The notes: generated by a model from the sequence alone, not told the origin. A stretch of DNA of 64,000 nucleotides from Campylobacteraceae bacterium (GCA_013215945.1 JABSOM010000001.1:1-64000); one strand, 5' to 3'; shown: positions 1 through 8,284, counted from the stretch's first letter. A program made the numbers and translations.

Positions 1-382
1 CATATAGTGATAATAAAGAGTACAACAAAGCTATAGAATCCTATGAAAAAGCAATAAAAATAAATCCAGAAGATTCAGGGGCATATAATAATCTAGGAAT
101 TACATATAGTGATAATAAAGAGTACAACAAAGCTATAGAATCCTATGAAAAAGCAATAAAAATAAATCCAGAAGATTCAGGGGCATATAATAATCTAGGA
201 ATTACATATAGTGATAATAAAGAGTACAACAAAGCTATAGAATCCTATGAAAAAGCAATAAAAATAAATCCAGAAGATTCAGGGGCATATAATAATCTAG
301 GAATTACATATAGTGATAATAAAGAGTACAACAAAGCTATAGAATCCTATGAAAAAGCAATAAAAATAAATCCAGAAGATTC
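1..382 (+). repeat. 102-bp tandem repeat, three exact copies plus a partial fourth
   Basis: The period is exactly 102 bp (34 codons). Units begin at 1, 103, 205 and 307. The first three are identical base for base, and the fourth matches up to about 382, where GGGGCA is replaced by AATGCA. The array continues beyond the left edge of the window. It encodes TPR units, so whole-unit gain or loss keeps the reading frame. Confidence 0.95.
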
Positions 383-707
383 AAATGCATATATAAATCT
401 ATTTGAATTAGAATTAATTGTAGGAAAATCAAAAAATCAAAAACTTCATAAAAACTATATTTCGCATATAAGAAAAAGTAATGAATCCTTATTCCAATAT
501 GATATGTTAAATATTTTAAGAAATATAGCAGAAGATAAAAATGTTGATATAAAAAAATTATTGATTAAGTATAATAATGAAACTTTGGAAGATTGGTGTT
601 TTGAGAATCTAGATTCTTGGAAATTAAAACAAAAAGAAACTGTAAAAAATAAACTTAATCTTGCTATAAATGAATTAAAATTAAAATTAAAAAAAACTAA
701 CAACTAA
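1..707 (+). CDS. Tetratricopeptide repeat protein, 3' part only
   Basis: The open frame (codon phase begins at base 3) runs in from outside the window and ends at TAA, giving at least 234 C-terminal residues. The N-terminal part is a TPR array. Each 34-residue unit has the usual TPR spacing (GxxY...YxxAIxxYEKAIxxNPxx). The first three units are identical at the DNA level, and a fourth is identical for about 76 bp before diverging. A Lys/Asn-rich, probably helical tail of about 105 residues follows, with no domain I recognise. TPR arrays are protein-binding scaffolds and the partner here is unknown. The exact repeats suggest recent expansion, so repeat number may vary between strains or be collapsed in assemblies. 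Confidence 0.85.
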   Translation, partial: YSDNKEYNKAIESYEKAIKINPEDSGAYNNLGITYSDNKEYNKAIESYEKAIKINPEDSGAYNNLGITYSDNKEYNKAIESYEKAIKINPEDSGAYNNLGITYSDNKEYNKAIESYEKAIKINPEDSNAYINLFELELIVGKSKNQKLHKNYISHIRKSNESLFQYDMLNILRNIAEDKNVDIKKLLIKYNNETLEDWCFENLDSWKLKQKETVKNKLNLAINELKLKLKKTNN

Positions 708-708
708 T

Positions 709-793
709 CGTAGTGTGAGTAGTTTTGTTCGAGGTCTAATCGAAGTTAGAGTTTGTAAATAATGAGGGTCTATACAAAATTATTTAGGATTCT
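709..793. repeat. Possible decayed copy of the neighbouring palindromic element
   Basis: This stretch follows the stop codon of the TPR gene. It shares an ordered series of short blocks with the left half of the 794-938 element: TCGTAGTG, TGA, TTTTG, TC.AG.TC, CG.AGTTA.A, ATGAG.G and ATACA. I aligned them by eye with small gaps. It has no good inverted repeat of its own. A diverged, truncated copy is an inference. Confidence 0.35.
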
Positions 794-938
794 CAAAATT
801 GTCGTAGTGCTGACAATTTTGGTCAAGTTCAAGGCGGAAGTTAAAATATGAGAGGAGCATACACGAAGTATGTGACGAACAGATTTTAACTTTTAACGCA
901 GGAATTGGGCAAAAGTGGCAGTACTACGACAACTTTTG
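794..938. repeat. Imperfect palindromic intergenic element (about 145 bp)
   Basis: The outer arms 794-821 and 910-938 pair with each other (GTCGTAGT at 801-808 with ACTACGAC at 923-930, and CAAAA.TTG with CAA.TTTTG). The left arm also folds alone as a perfect 10-bp hairpin (794-803/812-821). Inside are a 10-bp stem AAGTTAAAAT/ATTTTAACTT (838-847/883-892) and a central hairpin CATAC-ACGAA-GTATG (858-872). Such nested symmetry is typical of REP/MITE-like elements. The right end overlaps the 3' end of mtnN and provides its last codons and stop. Confidence 0.7.
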
Positions 939-1616
939 AACGATTTTTATTAGATAATTCGCTGAATTTATCGCCGACGTCTTTAAAAACGCGTCAAAAT
1001 CAATATCAGCCCCACCATCAGCAGTATCAGAAATAGCTCTTAGAATAAAAAAGGGAACATCAAGCGCATCACAAACAACAGCAACACTAGCACCTTCCAT
1101 TTCCAAAGCATCTGCAGAAAAAGTAGTTTCAATAAACTTCTTTTGCTCAGGCTTATATACAAACTGATCCCCAGTTGCAATCGTACCTTCAATTACAGTG
1201 ATATTATTTTCCCTAGCAACTTCAATAGCTATATCTCTTAAAGCTTTTGTAGTTTCTACAAAAACTTTCCCCCCAGGAACATAACCTGATGGATGTCCAA
1301 AAGCAGTAATATCTAAATCATGCTGACACAGTTTATCTGCAATAATTAAATCTCCGATTTTAAGTTTGGGATTAATTCCACCAGCAACGCCAGAGAATAA
1401 TAAGGTATCGCAGCCAAACTTTTGAATCATAGTTGAAGCAGTAAGTGTTGCAAATACTTTTCCTATTTTTGAATAAGCAATTACAATATCTAAACCTTTG
1501 TGATTTACTTCATAATACGTATTATTTGCATAATCAACTTTATTCACAGAATCAAAATGGGCTAATAAAGGCTCAATTTCTTCTTCCATTGCACCCATAA
1601 TTGCTAACTTAGTCAT
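924..1616 (-). CDS. mtnN: 5'-methylthioadenosine/S-adenosylhomocysteine nucleosidase
   Basis: MTAN (Pfs) removes adenine from methylthioadenosine and S-adenosylhomocysteine. In Campylobacterota the family also cleaves 6-amino-6-deoxyfutalosine in futalosine-route menaquinone synthesis; that role is family knowledge. The 230 residues are the normal length. Visible motifs are the N-terminal MEEEI with the catalytic Glu near residue 12, GVAGG (76-80), MEGA (173-176) and the catalytic Asp in SDTAD (about 197). The start overlaps the 3' end of fabD by 8 bp, implying translational coupling. The last codons and the TAG stop lie inside the palindromic element, so that element has probably reshaped the C-terminus. 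Confidence 0.95.
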   Translation of the reverse strand: MTKLAIMGAMEEEIEPLLAHFDSVNKVDYANNTYYEVNHKGLDIVIAYSKIGKVFATLTASTMIQKFGCDTLLFSGVAGGINPKLKIGDLIIADKLCQHDLDITAFGHPSGYVPGGKVFVETTKALRDIAIEVARENNITVIEGTIATGDQFVYKPEQKKFIETTFSADALEMEGASVAVVCDALDVPFFILRAISDTADGGADIDFDAFLKTSAINSANYLIKIVQKLS

Positions 1617-2544
1617 TTAAAACCTCCAAGGTTTTTTCTAAAGATGCAAAATCACTTACATTTAACGTAGGTGTTGATTTATCGATTTTTCTGTTAAGCC
1701 CTTTTAATACAGCTCCATTTCCAAATTCAATAAACACATCAATTTTTTCAACATTTGCTCTTATACTTTGTTTGTATTTAACAGGTGAAGTTAATTGAGA
1801 AGACAATAACTCAATAGCTTCATCTTTTAAATTATATGCTTCACTACTTACATTTGAAATAACATCATAAACAAAATCTTCATTTAAAAATTCTTCTAAA
1901 TAAGGTTTTAAATTTTCAACTGCTGGTCTTAAAATCTCACAATGAGATGCAACACTCATATCTAAAACAATAGCTCTTTTAGCCCCTGCTTCTTTAAAAG
2001 TATCCACTAAACTTTCTAAGTCCGCTTTGTTTCCTGCAACTACTAATTGTCCATCTAAATTATAATTAGCTGGCCAGATTTTTTTATCTGCTTTTCTTTG
2101 TGTTTTACAAATATCTTCTACACTTTCATCATCAAGTCCTACTAATGCCATCATTCCAGCACCTTCACCTTCACAAGCTTCGTTCATAAATTTTCCTCTT
2201 TTATGTACGACTTCAATAGCATCTAAATAGTTTAATGCTCCACTTGCTACTAGGGCTGAAAACTCACCAAGAGAGTGTCCTAAAACAAATTCTGCTTTAA
2301 TGTCACACTTGTCTTTAAAAATGGCCCCTGCTATGCTTGAAACTAAAAGAATAGCTGGTTGTGTATATTCTGTTTTAGAAAGATTGTCATTTTCTTCAAA
2401 TAAAAGTTCTTCAAAATTAATATGTAATCTCTTAGATGCTTTTTCTATCATTTCTTTTGCAATATCACTATTGTCAAAAAAATCTTTTCCCATTCCAATA
2501 CTTTGAGAGCCCTGCCCTGGAAAAATAAATGCTACTTTTTTCAT
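1609..2544 (-). CDS. fabD: Malonyl-CoA:ACP transacylase
   Basis: FabD loads malonyl from CoA onto acyl carrier protein for type II fatty acid synthesis in the cytoplasm. The 311 residues are typical. The N-terminal FPGQGSQ, the nucleophile elbow GHSLGE (Ser91) and the later SVASHCEILRPA (catalytic His about 200) are all present. It lies upstream of mtnN with an 8-bp overlap, so the two form an operon, and it is separated from slyD by a terminator. A TATAAT -10 box lies about 70 bp upstream of the ATG. The fabD-mtnN order matches C. jejuni. Confidence 0.96.
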   Translation of the reverse strand: MKKVAFIFPGQGSQSIGMGKDFFDNSDIAKEMIEKASKRLHINFEELLFEENDNLSKTEYTQPAILLVSSIAGAIFKDKCDIKAEFVLGHSLGEFSALVASGALNYLDAIEVVHKRGKFMNEACEGEGAGMMALVGLDDESVEDICKTQRKADKKIWPANYNLDGQLVVAGNKADLESLVDTFKEAGAKRAIVLDMSVASHCEILRPAVENLKPYLEEFLNEDFVYDVISNVSSEAYNLKDEAIELLSSQLTSPVKYKQSIRANVEKIDVFIEFGNGAVLKGLNRKIDKSTPTLNVSDFASLEKTLEVLND

Positions 2545-2611
2545 AAAATACCCTTGTAAAAATTTTCTATAGTTTAATGTTTCTTGTCTAAAACTATTTT
2601 TTAAAAGTAGA

Positions 2612-2617
2612 ATTATA
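2612..2617 (-). promoter_or_regulatory. -10 box of the fabD-mtnN promoter
   Basis: The minus strand reads TTGTATAAT, a perfect -10 hexamer, about 70 bp upstream of the fabD ATG and downstream of the slyD terminator. No convincing -35 is seen, which is usual for Campylobacterota sigma-70 promoters. Confidence 0.55.
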
Positions 2618-2672
2618 CAATGTTGATTTTGTTATTACTCTTAAAAAATACTTATTCATCTTGTATACATGA

Positions 2673-2707
2673 AAAATGCCCAAAAGCTTCACGCTTTTGG
2701 GCATTTT
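2673..2707 (-). terminator. Rho-independent terminator after slyD
   Basis: A 15-bp perfect stem (2673-2687/2693-2707, core ATGCCCAAAAGC) has a 5-nt loop and is followed on the minus strand by a T run. It closes the long tol/slyD transcript before fabD. Confidence 0.9.
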
Positions 2708-2781
2708 AATTTAGTGTTTTGTGTTTTTTGTTAGTCTATAAACGAGTTATAGAAAAGTGTTTTGGCAGCCTGCCAACTATA

Positions 2782-3330
2782 CTAACAACCACATCCACCT
2801 TGTTTAGGAGCTGATTCATCAGCTGCAGGAGCGCCACCGCCACCACAACATCCACCGCCGCCACCCATAGCAGTCATTCCACCTACAACACCAGTTTGTA
2901 GTTCTTCTTCTGTTGCAACTCTAATAGATAAAACAGATACTGAAAACATTAATGTTTTTCCAGCCATAGGATGATTGTAATCAATGATTACTTCATCGTC
3001 AGTGAAAGATTTAACCATAACTTGTACAGTTTCACCTTGTTCACCTGTTCCATATAAGCTCATACCTTCAGCAATTTCAATTCCTGCGAATTGTTCTTTA
3101 GGTAAAGTTTGGATTGCATCATCTTTGATTTCTCCATACGCTTCTTCTGGTTGAACTAAAACGTCTGCTTCATCATTCACATTCATTTCGATTACTTTTT
3201 TCTCTAATCCTGGAATAATTTGACCTTTTCCAATGATGAATTCTAATGGTGCAGCACCGACATTTGTATCGAGTTGCTCATTAGTATTCGCATCTTTTAA
3301 AGTATATTCTATACTTATAACTTTTGACAT
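2782..3330 (-). CDS. slyD: FKBP-type peptidyl-prolyl isomerase, SlyD family
   Basis: SlyD isomerises Xaa-Pro bonds, chaperones folding and binds metals, notably nickel for hydrogenase and urease maturation in Campylobacterota relatives. The FKBP fold with its inserted flap covers about residues 1-145 (GKGQIIPGLEKKV, then DYNHPMAGKTL). The C-terminal tail (about 156-182) is Gly-rich with four Cys (about 161, 162, 180, 182), a plausible metal-binding tail with few His. The start is an ATG with a strong AAGGAG site. It is the last gene of the Tol-Pal transcript and is followed by a strong terminator. Confidence 0.93.
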   Translation of the reverse strand: MSKVISIEYTLKDANTNEQLDTNVGAAPLEFIIGKGQIIPGLEKKVIEMNVNDEADVLVQPEEAYGEIKDDAIQTLPKEQFAGIEIAEGMSLYGTGEQGETVQVMVKSFTDDEVIIDYNHPMAGKTLMFSVSVLSIRVATEEELQTGVVGGMTAMGGGGGCCGGGGAPAADESAPKQGGCGC

Positions 3331-3344
3331 AAGTCTCCTTTTTA

Positions 3345-4268
3345 TTAATTTATTGTAGATAGATTTTTATAAGCTATTTTCGCTTCTTTTGACTCTGGGT
3401 ACACATCTATAAGTGTACTATAAAAATTAGCAGCATTATCTAAGTCATTTACTTTCTCAAATGAAATAGCACTATGTAAAAGTAATTTAGGCATATACGA
3501 TGCTTTATCGTATAAGGTTGCCGAAATTTTATAATGCCTTATTGCGTCATCATATTTTTTACGATAGTACCAAATCTCACCGAGATAAAAGTTGTTTTCC
3601 GCCGGTTTATACTTAGCAGCAACTAAGCTTTCAAACATTGGAATCGCTTTTGTAAAGTGATCTATTTTAAATAAAGCTTTTGCTTTAACCATCATCCCTT
3701 TTTTATCATTAGTATTCAAAGTTTTAGCTTTAATTTTACTACTAGTTTTTTTACCTAAGCTTTTCTTAAAGGCTAAAAATTCTTTTTTTGTAATAAATTG
3801 TTTCATATTTTTTCTAAACTCACGCTCAGAAATATAATTTGCATTGATTTTATTTACCGATTTGGTAAGTTCTGAAATTGCTAATTTAAGTGCTTCAATA
3901 TTTTTTAAATTTTCTGCGGACATTTCTTCTTGTATCGTTAAAATTTGTTGGGATACTTCTTTTGTTGTATTTAAATCCAATACTAAATTGTTTAATTTTA
4001 TAACTGTTCTATTTAATTTGGCACTATCACCTTCATAAATAGATTCTAAACCATCTAAACGTTGATTTACAGAAGTAACAGTAGATTTAACATCTTTTAC
4101 TTTTGAATCAATTGATCCCAGTTTTTTTTTATTGGTTAAAATGTGTTTTTCAGTATTGGTAAGACCGTATGGGTTTTTTGAGTTTAAATTACCAGCTCCA
4201 AAAGCTGAAACTTGTTCAGCTAATGAATATGTAACTAGTAATAACGTTAATAAGAATATTTTTCGCAT
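3345..4268 (-). CDS. CpoB/YbgF-like Tol-Pal-associated TPR protein
   Basis: An exported protein of 307 residues. The signal peptide ends near residue 17 (LVTYSLA), a predicted coiled coil with repeated Leu/Asn heptads spans about 50-170, and C-terminal TPR repeats cover about 190-307 (FYLGEIWYYRKKYDDAIRHY, then NAANFYSTLIDVYPES). This is the CpoB layout. CpoB coordinates peptidoglycan synthesis with Tol-driven outer-membrane constriction. It lies 7 bp after pal in the tol operon, the usual place for this gene (Cj0114 in C. jejuni). The function is inferred from architecture and position. Confidence 0.82.
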   Translation of the reverse strand: MRKIFLLTLLLVTYSLAEQVSAFGAGNLNSKNPYGLTNTEKHILTNKKKLGSIDSKVKDVKSTVTSVNQRLDGLESIYEGDSAKLNRTVIKLNNLVLDLNTTKEVSQQILTIQEEMSAENLKNIEALKLAISELTKSVNKINANYISEREFRKNMKQFITKKEFLAFKKSLGKKTSSKIKAKTLNTNDKKGMMVKAKALFKIDHFTKAIPMFESLVAAKYKPAENNFYLGEIWYYRKKYDDAIRHYKISATLYDKASYMPKLLLHSAISFEKVNDLDNAANFYSTLIDVYPESKEAKIAYKNLSTIN

Positions 4269-4275
4269 AAATTAA

Positions 4276-4815
4276 TTATGGTAAGATTTTGTATTCAACT
4301 CTTCTGTTTTGTTTCCAACAAGTAGAATTTTTATCTGAACAAACTGGGTTACTTTCACCAAATGAAATCATAGAAATATCATCAGCAGAAATACCATCAT
4401 CAATTAATGATGTTTTAACAGATAAAGCTCTTTTTAAACCTAAAGCATAATTATACTCATCCGTTCCCCACTCATCTGAATTACCTTCAAGTTTAATCTT
4501 GATTTTACCAGCTAATACTGATAACTTGTTTGCATTAGACTTAGCAACATCTCTGTTTTCTTCATTTAATGTAAATTTATCGAAATCAAAGTAAACTACA
4601 TCAATTAGTAAGTTTTTGATTGCATTTGCAGTCATTGATTCTGAATCTGACATAGAGTCTTGATTCATATTGTTTGCATTCATTGCATCCAAGTTAGATT
4701 CTGAAGACTTTTCTGTTTTATTCATCTTTGCTTCATTCATTTCTGTAGATTTTTGAGAACACCCAGTAAATAATAGTACTGATGCCAAAACAGAATACGC
4801 TAAAAATTTTTTCAT
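4276..4815 (-). CDS. pal: Peptidoglycan-associated lipoprotein Pal
   Basis: Pal is an outer-membrane lipoprotein that binds peptidoglycan non-covalently and is the target of TolB. The signal peptide ends in lipobox LFTGC, so Cys19 is the lipidated residue. A low-complexity Ser/Asn/Met linker (about 20-65) leads to an OmpA-like domain (about 70-179) with YFDFDKFTL and the GNSDEWGT...YNYALGLKRA binding motif. The 179 residues are normal. It lies between tolB and the cpoB-like gene. Confidence 0.95.
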   Translation of the reverse strand: MKKFLAYSVLASVLLFTGCSQKSTEMNEAKMNKTEKSSESNLDAMNANNMNQDSMSDSESMTANAIKNLLIDVVYFDFDKFTLNEENRDVAKSNANKLSVLAGKIKIKLEGNSDEWGTDEYNYALGLKRALSVKTSLIDDGISADDISMISFGESNPVCSDKNSTCWKQNRRVEYKILP

Positions 4816-4886
4816 AAAATAATCCTTCGTTAAAATATTAATAATTCTACTAAAAACAAACTTAATAATTTATTATCGTAGGCCTA

Positions 4887-6155
4887 TTACCAATCAATTG
4901 ACTGAATTCGCCCTTTATCCAATGAAAATAGGTGCACTTTGTCAAAATTTAACCGTATTATCCCCACAGAACTTTTGTCTTTAAAGTTTTTTATAAATAA
5001 AATACTTTCTCCATCACTAGAAAATTTAGGAAATTGATTCACTCCTGTTACTGTAAGTTTTTTAATATAATCACTTCTGGTTGAAATTAAAAACAGATTA
5101 AAACTTCTCTTATTAAACTGAGAATTTCTATCTCTGCTTGTATAAACAACTTTATCATTAAACGTACTTACAGATGAGTTATTGCTTCCATGATAAACCA
5201 AACGTTCAACCCCTCGTCTTCCAATGGTTTTTGAGAAAATATTAGGTCTGCTTAATCTGTCACTTACAAATACAATTTTTTTATCATTATCAATAAAATG
5301 AGCTCCTACATCAATTCCTTTATAAGAAGTAACTTTAATTTGTTTTTTTGTTCTTAAATCCAAGATATATACATCAGGCTGGCCATCTGGGGCTGCTGTG
5401 ATTAATAGTTTATTTCCATCAGAACTTACATCAGAAGCTACAATCATTCCATCACTGTCAAGTATTTTTACCATTCTTTTCGTATAAATATTAATTTTGT
5501 ATAAGGTAGGTTTTGAATTTACATATCGCGTAAAATAAAAAGAATCTTGTTTTTTATTTGCCCACTTAGGAAAGATATTAAGTCCCCCTGTAATAATTGT
5601 TTTTTTATAACTTAGAGTATAATCAGAAATTATTATATCACTTTGTTTTGCTTTTTTATAAACAGAATAAATAACAAACTTATCCATCCATGCAATTGAG
5701 GGTGCATTCATATAAGCATTCGTAGCAATTGCTACTCTGTGCGCTAAAAAGACGTGTCTGTTGATATTAGAAGTAGTAAAGGTTTTGCTTAAAACTAAGT
5801 TCTTTGCATTTACGTCATATAATTTTGTTTTTAAAACAATTCCACCAAAAGCAGATTCTTCAAAATTAACATTTAAAAACAAATCAACCTTTTTTCGTCC
5901 CAAATAAATGTAATCCGCATTATTTGTCATGCTTACTTTATACGTATCATCTATTACATCAAAATGCCCACTAACATCTAAATCTTTTTGAATGATTTTA
6001 GTGATTTTATATAACATAGACTCATTTAAGGCACCTTGTGCAGAAGAAATAAGTATGCTGGGTTTAGAGTTTGATTTTTTAACAATTTCCATACTTACGT
6101 CTGCTGAAAATACGCAAGAAAACATGAAGAGTAAAATTAATATTATTTTTTTCAT
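4887..6155 (-). CDS. tolB: Tol-Pal system periplasmic protein TolB
   Basis: TolB is the periplasmic beta-propeller that links Pal to the TolA-driven complex. The 422 residues comprise a signal peptide (1-17, cleavage after VFSA), an N-terminal domain up to about 150, and a propeller with repeats of the type PKWANKKQDSFYFTRY, SSDGNKLLITAAPDG and PKFSSDGESILFI. About 70 bp separate it from pal, so pal may have an extra promoter. It lies about 30 bp downstream of tolA. Confidence 0.93.
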   Translation of the reverse strand: MKKIILILLFMFSCVFSADVSMEIVKKSNSKPSILISSAQGALNESMLYKITKIIQKDLDVSGHFDVIDDTYKVSMTNNADYIYLGRKKVDLFLNVNFEESAFGGIVLKTKLYDVNAKNLVLSKTFTTSNINRHVFLAHRVAIATNAYMNAPSIAWMDKFVIYSVYKKAKQSDIIISDYTLSYKKTIITGGLNIFPKWANKKQDSFYFTRYVNSKPTLYKINIYTKRMVKILDSDGMIVASDVSSDGNKLLITAAPDGQPDVYILDLRTKKQIKVTSYKGIDVGAHFIDNDKKIVFVSDRLSRPNIFSKTIGRRGVERLVYHGSNNSSVSTFNDKVVYTSRDRNSQFNKRSFNLFLISTRSDYIKKLTVTGVNQFPKFSSDGESILFIKNFKDKSSVGIIRLNFDKVHLFSLDKGRIQSIDW

Positions 6156-6186
6156 TTTTGTCCTTTAAATGATTGTTTAAGTGTTT

Positions 6187-6954
6187 TTAGTTCTTTGATT
6201 TAAATATTACTTCAATTTGGGTTTTACTTCCCTTAGTATAAGCAGGATAAAGCTCAAGTTTTTGATTTTGTAAAAATTCTTTTAAGGCTAGATCAAACGT
6301 TTCATCTCCAGATCCTTTAATAATACGGTAATCAAAACTCCCAGAACTGGTAATTGTAATAAGTACACTTGCATATAATTCATCAAATGTAATGACATTG
6401 TTCCAACGCTGTCCTAACATTTCATAAATTTTTGAATAATAAGGGTCTTTGTCGTACTTAGAATCCATAGATACATTCGCGCGTGATTTAACAGTCACAT
6501 CATCTAAGATATTACTTACTTTAATATTTTCAGATTTTTTTTGTTTTTCAAAATTACTTCTAAAACGGCTTGAAACCAAAGATTTTTTGACATTAATGAC
6601 TTCTTTTTTCTCTACTTTTTTGGCTTTTGTTTTTACGTTTGAAAATAAGGATTTTAAATCAGCAGTTTTTGTAATACTTACAGATTTAGACTTTTCGACA
6701 ATTTTTTCTTCTTTTTTGATAACTTTTTTAACAGGTTTGGAGGTAGATTTTTGAATTTTTTGTGTATTGTCTACAATTATTTCTAACTGTAAAACAGTAT
6801 TTTTTTGCATTGCATCAATTTTTTTACTTTCATTTTCACTTAAATAAAAAAGAATTGAAACTATGCAAAATAAATAAATGATAAAAGAAATAAGGCCCGA
6901 AAGAAAATAACTTTTTTCACTAGTATGAAGGTTCAGTCTTGGCATTTTAACCAT
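6187..6954 (-). CDS. tolA: TolA/TonB-family energy-transducing protein
   Basis: The protein has one N-terminal membrane helix (about 16-38), a Lys/Glu/Ser-rich periplasmic stalk (about 45-160) and a C-terminal TonB_C-type domain (about 165-255, with YASVLITITSSGSFDYRII). Its position between tolR and tolB makes TolA the likely role. The C-terminal domain is of the TonB/TolA superfamily, so some pipelines will call it TonB. The 255 residues are short for an enteric TolA. The start overlaps the tolR stop by 8 bp (ATGGTTAA arrangement), and a second ATG three codons on is also possible. Confidence 0.85.
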   Translation of the reverse strand: MVKMPRLNLHTSEKSYFLSGLISFIIYLFCIVSILFYLSENESKKIDAMQKNTVLQLEIIVDNTQKIQKSTSKPVKKVIKKEEKIVEKSKSVSITKTADLKSLFSNVKTKAKKVEKKEVINVKKSLVSSRFRSNFEKQKKSENIKVSNILDDVTVKSRANVSMDSKYDKDPYYSKIYEMLGQRWNNVITFDELYASVLITITSSGSFDYRIIKGSGDETFDLALKEFLQNQKLELYPAYTKGSKTQIEVIFKSKN

Positions 6955-7336
6955 CAGTAATTAAAGAAACTTTAGTAAAACCAGCTTCTTTAACAGATTT
7001 TAAAATAAAAATAACATCATCATACATAAGCGTTTTTTCTGCACGTATATGAATGGGAGTATTTTTATCTTTGTTTTGCGAAAATAAAATAAAATTATCT
7101 GCAAAACTCTCTATTGGGTATTTGTTTTTATTAACGCGTACTATACGCTCTTTTGTTACAATGATATTGATTTTTGTACTCTCACTTACTTGTCTGGATT
7201 TACTTCCACGAGGTAAATTAACACTTTCTTCAAATTCAATAACAGGTGCAGTTACCATTAAAATAGCAAGCAAAACCAACATAACATCAACTAAGGGTGT
7301 TACGTTTAATTCTGGTTTATTATTATAATCATACAT
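6947..7336 (-). CDS. tolR: ExbD/TolR-family proton-channel subunit
   Basis: The protein has 129 residues with a short cytoplasmic N-terminus, one membrane helix (about 10-33) containing the channel motif NVTPLVDVMLVLLAILMV with the conserved Asp, and a periplasmic domain. Together with TolQ it uses the proton-motive force to move TolA. In Campylobacterota the ExbD and TolR names are used interchangeably, and the flanking tolA-tolB-pal genes favour TolR. It is tightly packed, with the tolQ stop 2 bp upstream of its ATG. Confidence 0.9.
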   Translation of the reverse strand: MYDYNNKPELNVTPLVDVMLVLLAILMVTAPVIEFEESVNLPRGSKSRQVSESTKINIIVTKERIVRVNKNKYPIESFADNFILFSQNKDKNTPIHIRAEKTLMYDDVIFILKSVKEAGFTKVSLITDG

Positions 7337-7338
7337 GA

Positions 7339-7902
7339 CTAACCTTTTGCTACTAAAATATCACATTGTGCCTTTAAATAAATATTTAACTCATACACTT
7401 TTCTAACCATAATTTGATGGAAAGTATAAGCAAATACAGCCACAAATATTCCAGCAGCAGTAGCAACTAACGCTTCAGAAATAGCAGGTGCAATAACAGA
7501 AAAAGCAACTTTAGCTTGAGAAGAAAGAAGTGCAAATGATTCTAAAATACCAACAACAGTACCAAATAAACCAATAAAGGGTGAGGTAGAAGATATTATG
7601 GACAACCAAGATATACCTTTTGAGGCATCTCTAATAATTGATATTTCACAAGCATGTAAAATGGGTTTTGAATTGGTTATATTATTTGTACATTTTGTTA
7701 AAGCAGAAAAAGGACTCAAAGAGGAATCTCTTGAGGTTAACATTTCTAAAGATTTTTTTTCATTAGAAATCATAGAAGTGACTGCTTGGAATCTGTAAAT
7801 AAATATCCAAAAAACAAGTATCAAATAAGTAGATAGGACAGCAAACACAATAAATGTGATTGCTGTACTATTACTAAAATAATTAAAAATAGTATCTATC
7901 AT
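7339..7902 (-). CDS. tolQ: ExbB/TolQ-family proton-channel protein
   Basis: A polytopic inner-membrane protein with three helices: about 11-35, then a pair formed by WLSIISSTSPFIGLFGTVVGI and APAISEALVATAAGIFVAVFAY, the family's conserved GT and AISEAL motifs. It forms the pentameric proton channel with TolR. I chose the ATG giving MIDTIFNYF (187 residues), 4 bp after the atpC stop, over an upstream TTG at 7935 inside atpC. Continuity with the ATP synthase genes means tol expression may follow atp expression, an arrangement shared with C. jejuni. Confidence 0.9.
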   Translation of the reverse strand: MIDTIFNYFSNSTAITFIVFAVLSTYLILVFWIFIYRFQAVTSMISNEKKSLEMLTSRDSSLSPFSALTKCTNNITNSKPILHACEISIIRDASKGISWLSIISSTSPFIGLFGTVVGILESFALLSSQAKVAFSVIAPAISEALVATAAGIFVAVFAYTFHQIMVRKVYELNIYLKAQCDILVAKG

Positions 7903-7906
7903 TAGC

Positions 7907-8284
7907 TTACGCGAATGAATTGATTCTAGCTTCAACAGCAGCTATTGAAATATTAGCATCAGAAACAGAATTAACTAATTTCTTCGCATCTTCAATTGCT
8001 TTGGCAGCTGATGAATCTTCACCGTGAGTTAAAGAAACTGCACCGTCAACTAAAACGTCAACAGCAGATTCAGAAACTTTAACATGTCCCCAGTTAATAG
8101 CAACTGCTTCAGTAGCATCTGCTTTTTCAATAATAATTACACCTACGCTTAAAGAAGAAACCAATGACGCATGACCTGGTAAAACACCAAACTCTCCCTC
8201 TTTTCCAGGAAGAGTTACTGTTTTAACGTCATCGTTAAAAATTTCTCCATTAGGTGTAACAATTGATAATCTAATTGTATTCAT
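7907..8284 (-). CDS. atpC: F1 ATP synthase subunit epsilon
   Basis: The epsilon subunit sits in the central stalk and modulates ATP hydrolysis. It has 125 residues: an N-terminal beta-sandwich (MNTIRLSIVTPNGEIF, then TLPGKEGEFGVLPGHA) and a short C-terminal helical part (about 85-125). It is the last atp gene and is followed directly by tolQ. The N-terminal GEFGVLPGH motif is diagnostic. Confidence 0.95.
   Translation of the reverse strand: MNTIRLSIVTPNGEIFNDDVKTVTLPGKEGEFGVLPGHASLVSSLSVGVIIIEKADATEAVAINWGHVKVSESAVDVLVDGAVSLTHGEDSSAAKAIEDAKKLVNSVSDANISIAAVEARINSFA

Noticed and set aside
1-382. Repeats considered as a CRISPR array or satellite DNA
   Set aside because: There are no spacers, and the 102-bp period encodes an uninterrupted 34-residue TPR in frame.
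504-707. A separate 67-residue gene at the end of the TPR gene
   Set aside because: It is in frame with, and continuous with, the open TPR reading frame that begins at base 3, so it is only an internal ATG.
794-938. Integron attC site
   Set aside because: The GTTRRRY/RYYYAAC core boxes and cassette context are not present; the structure is a general imperfect palindrome.
7903-7935. tolQ start at an upstream TTG
   Set aside because: It lies within atpC. The ATG 4 bp after the atpC stop gives the expected TolQ N-terminus.
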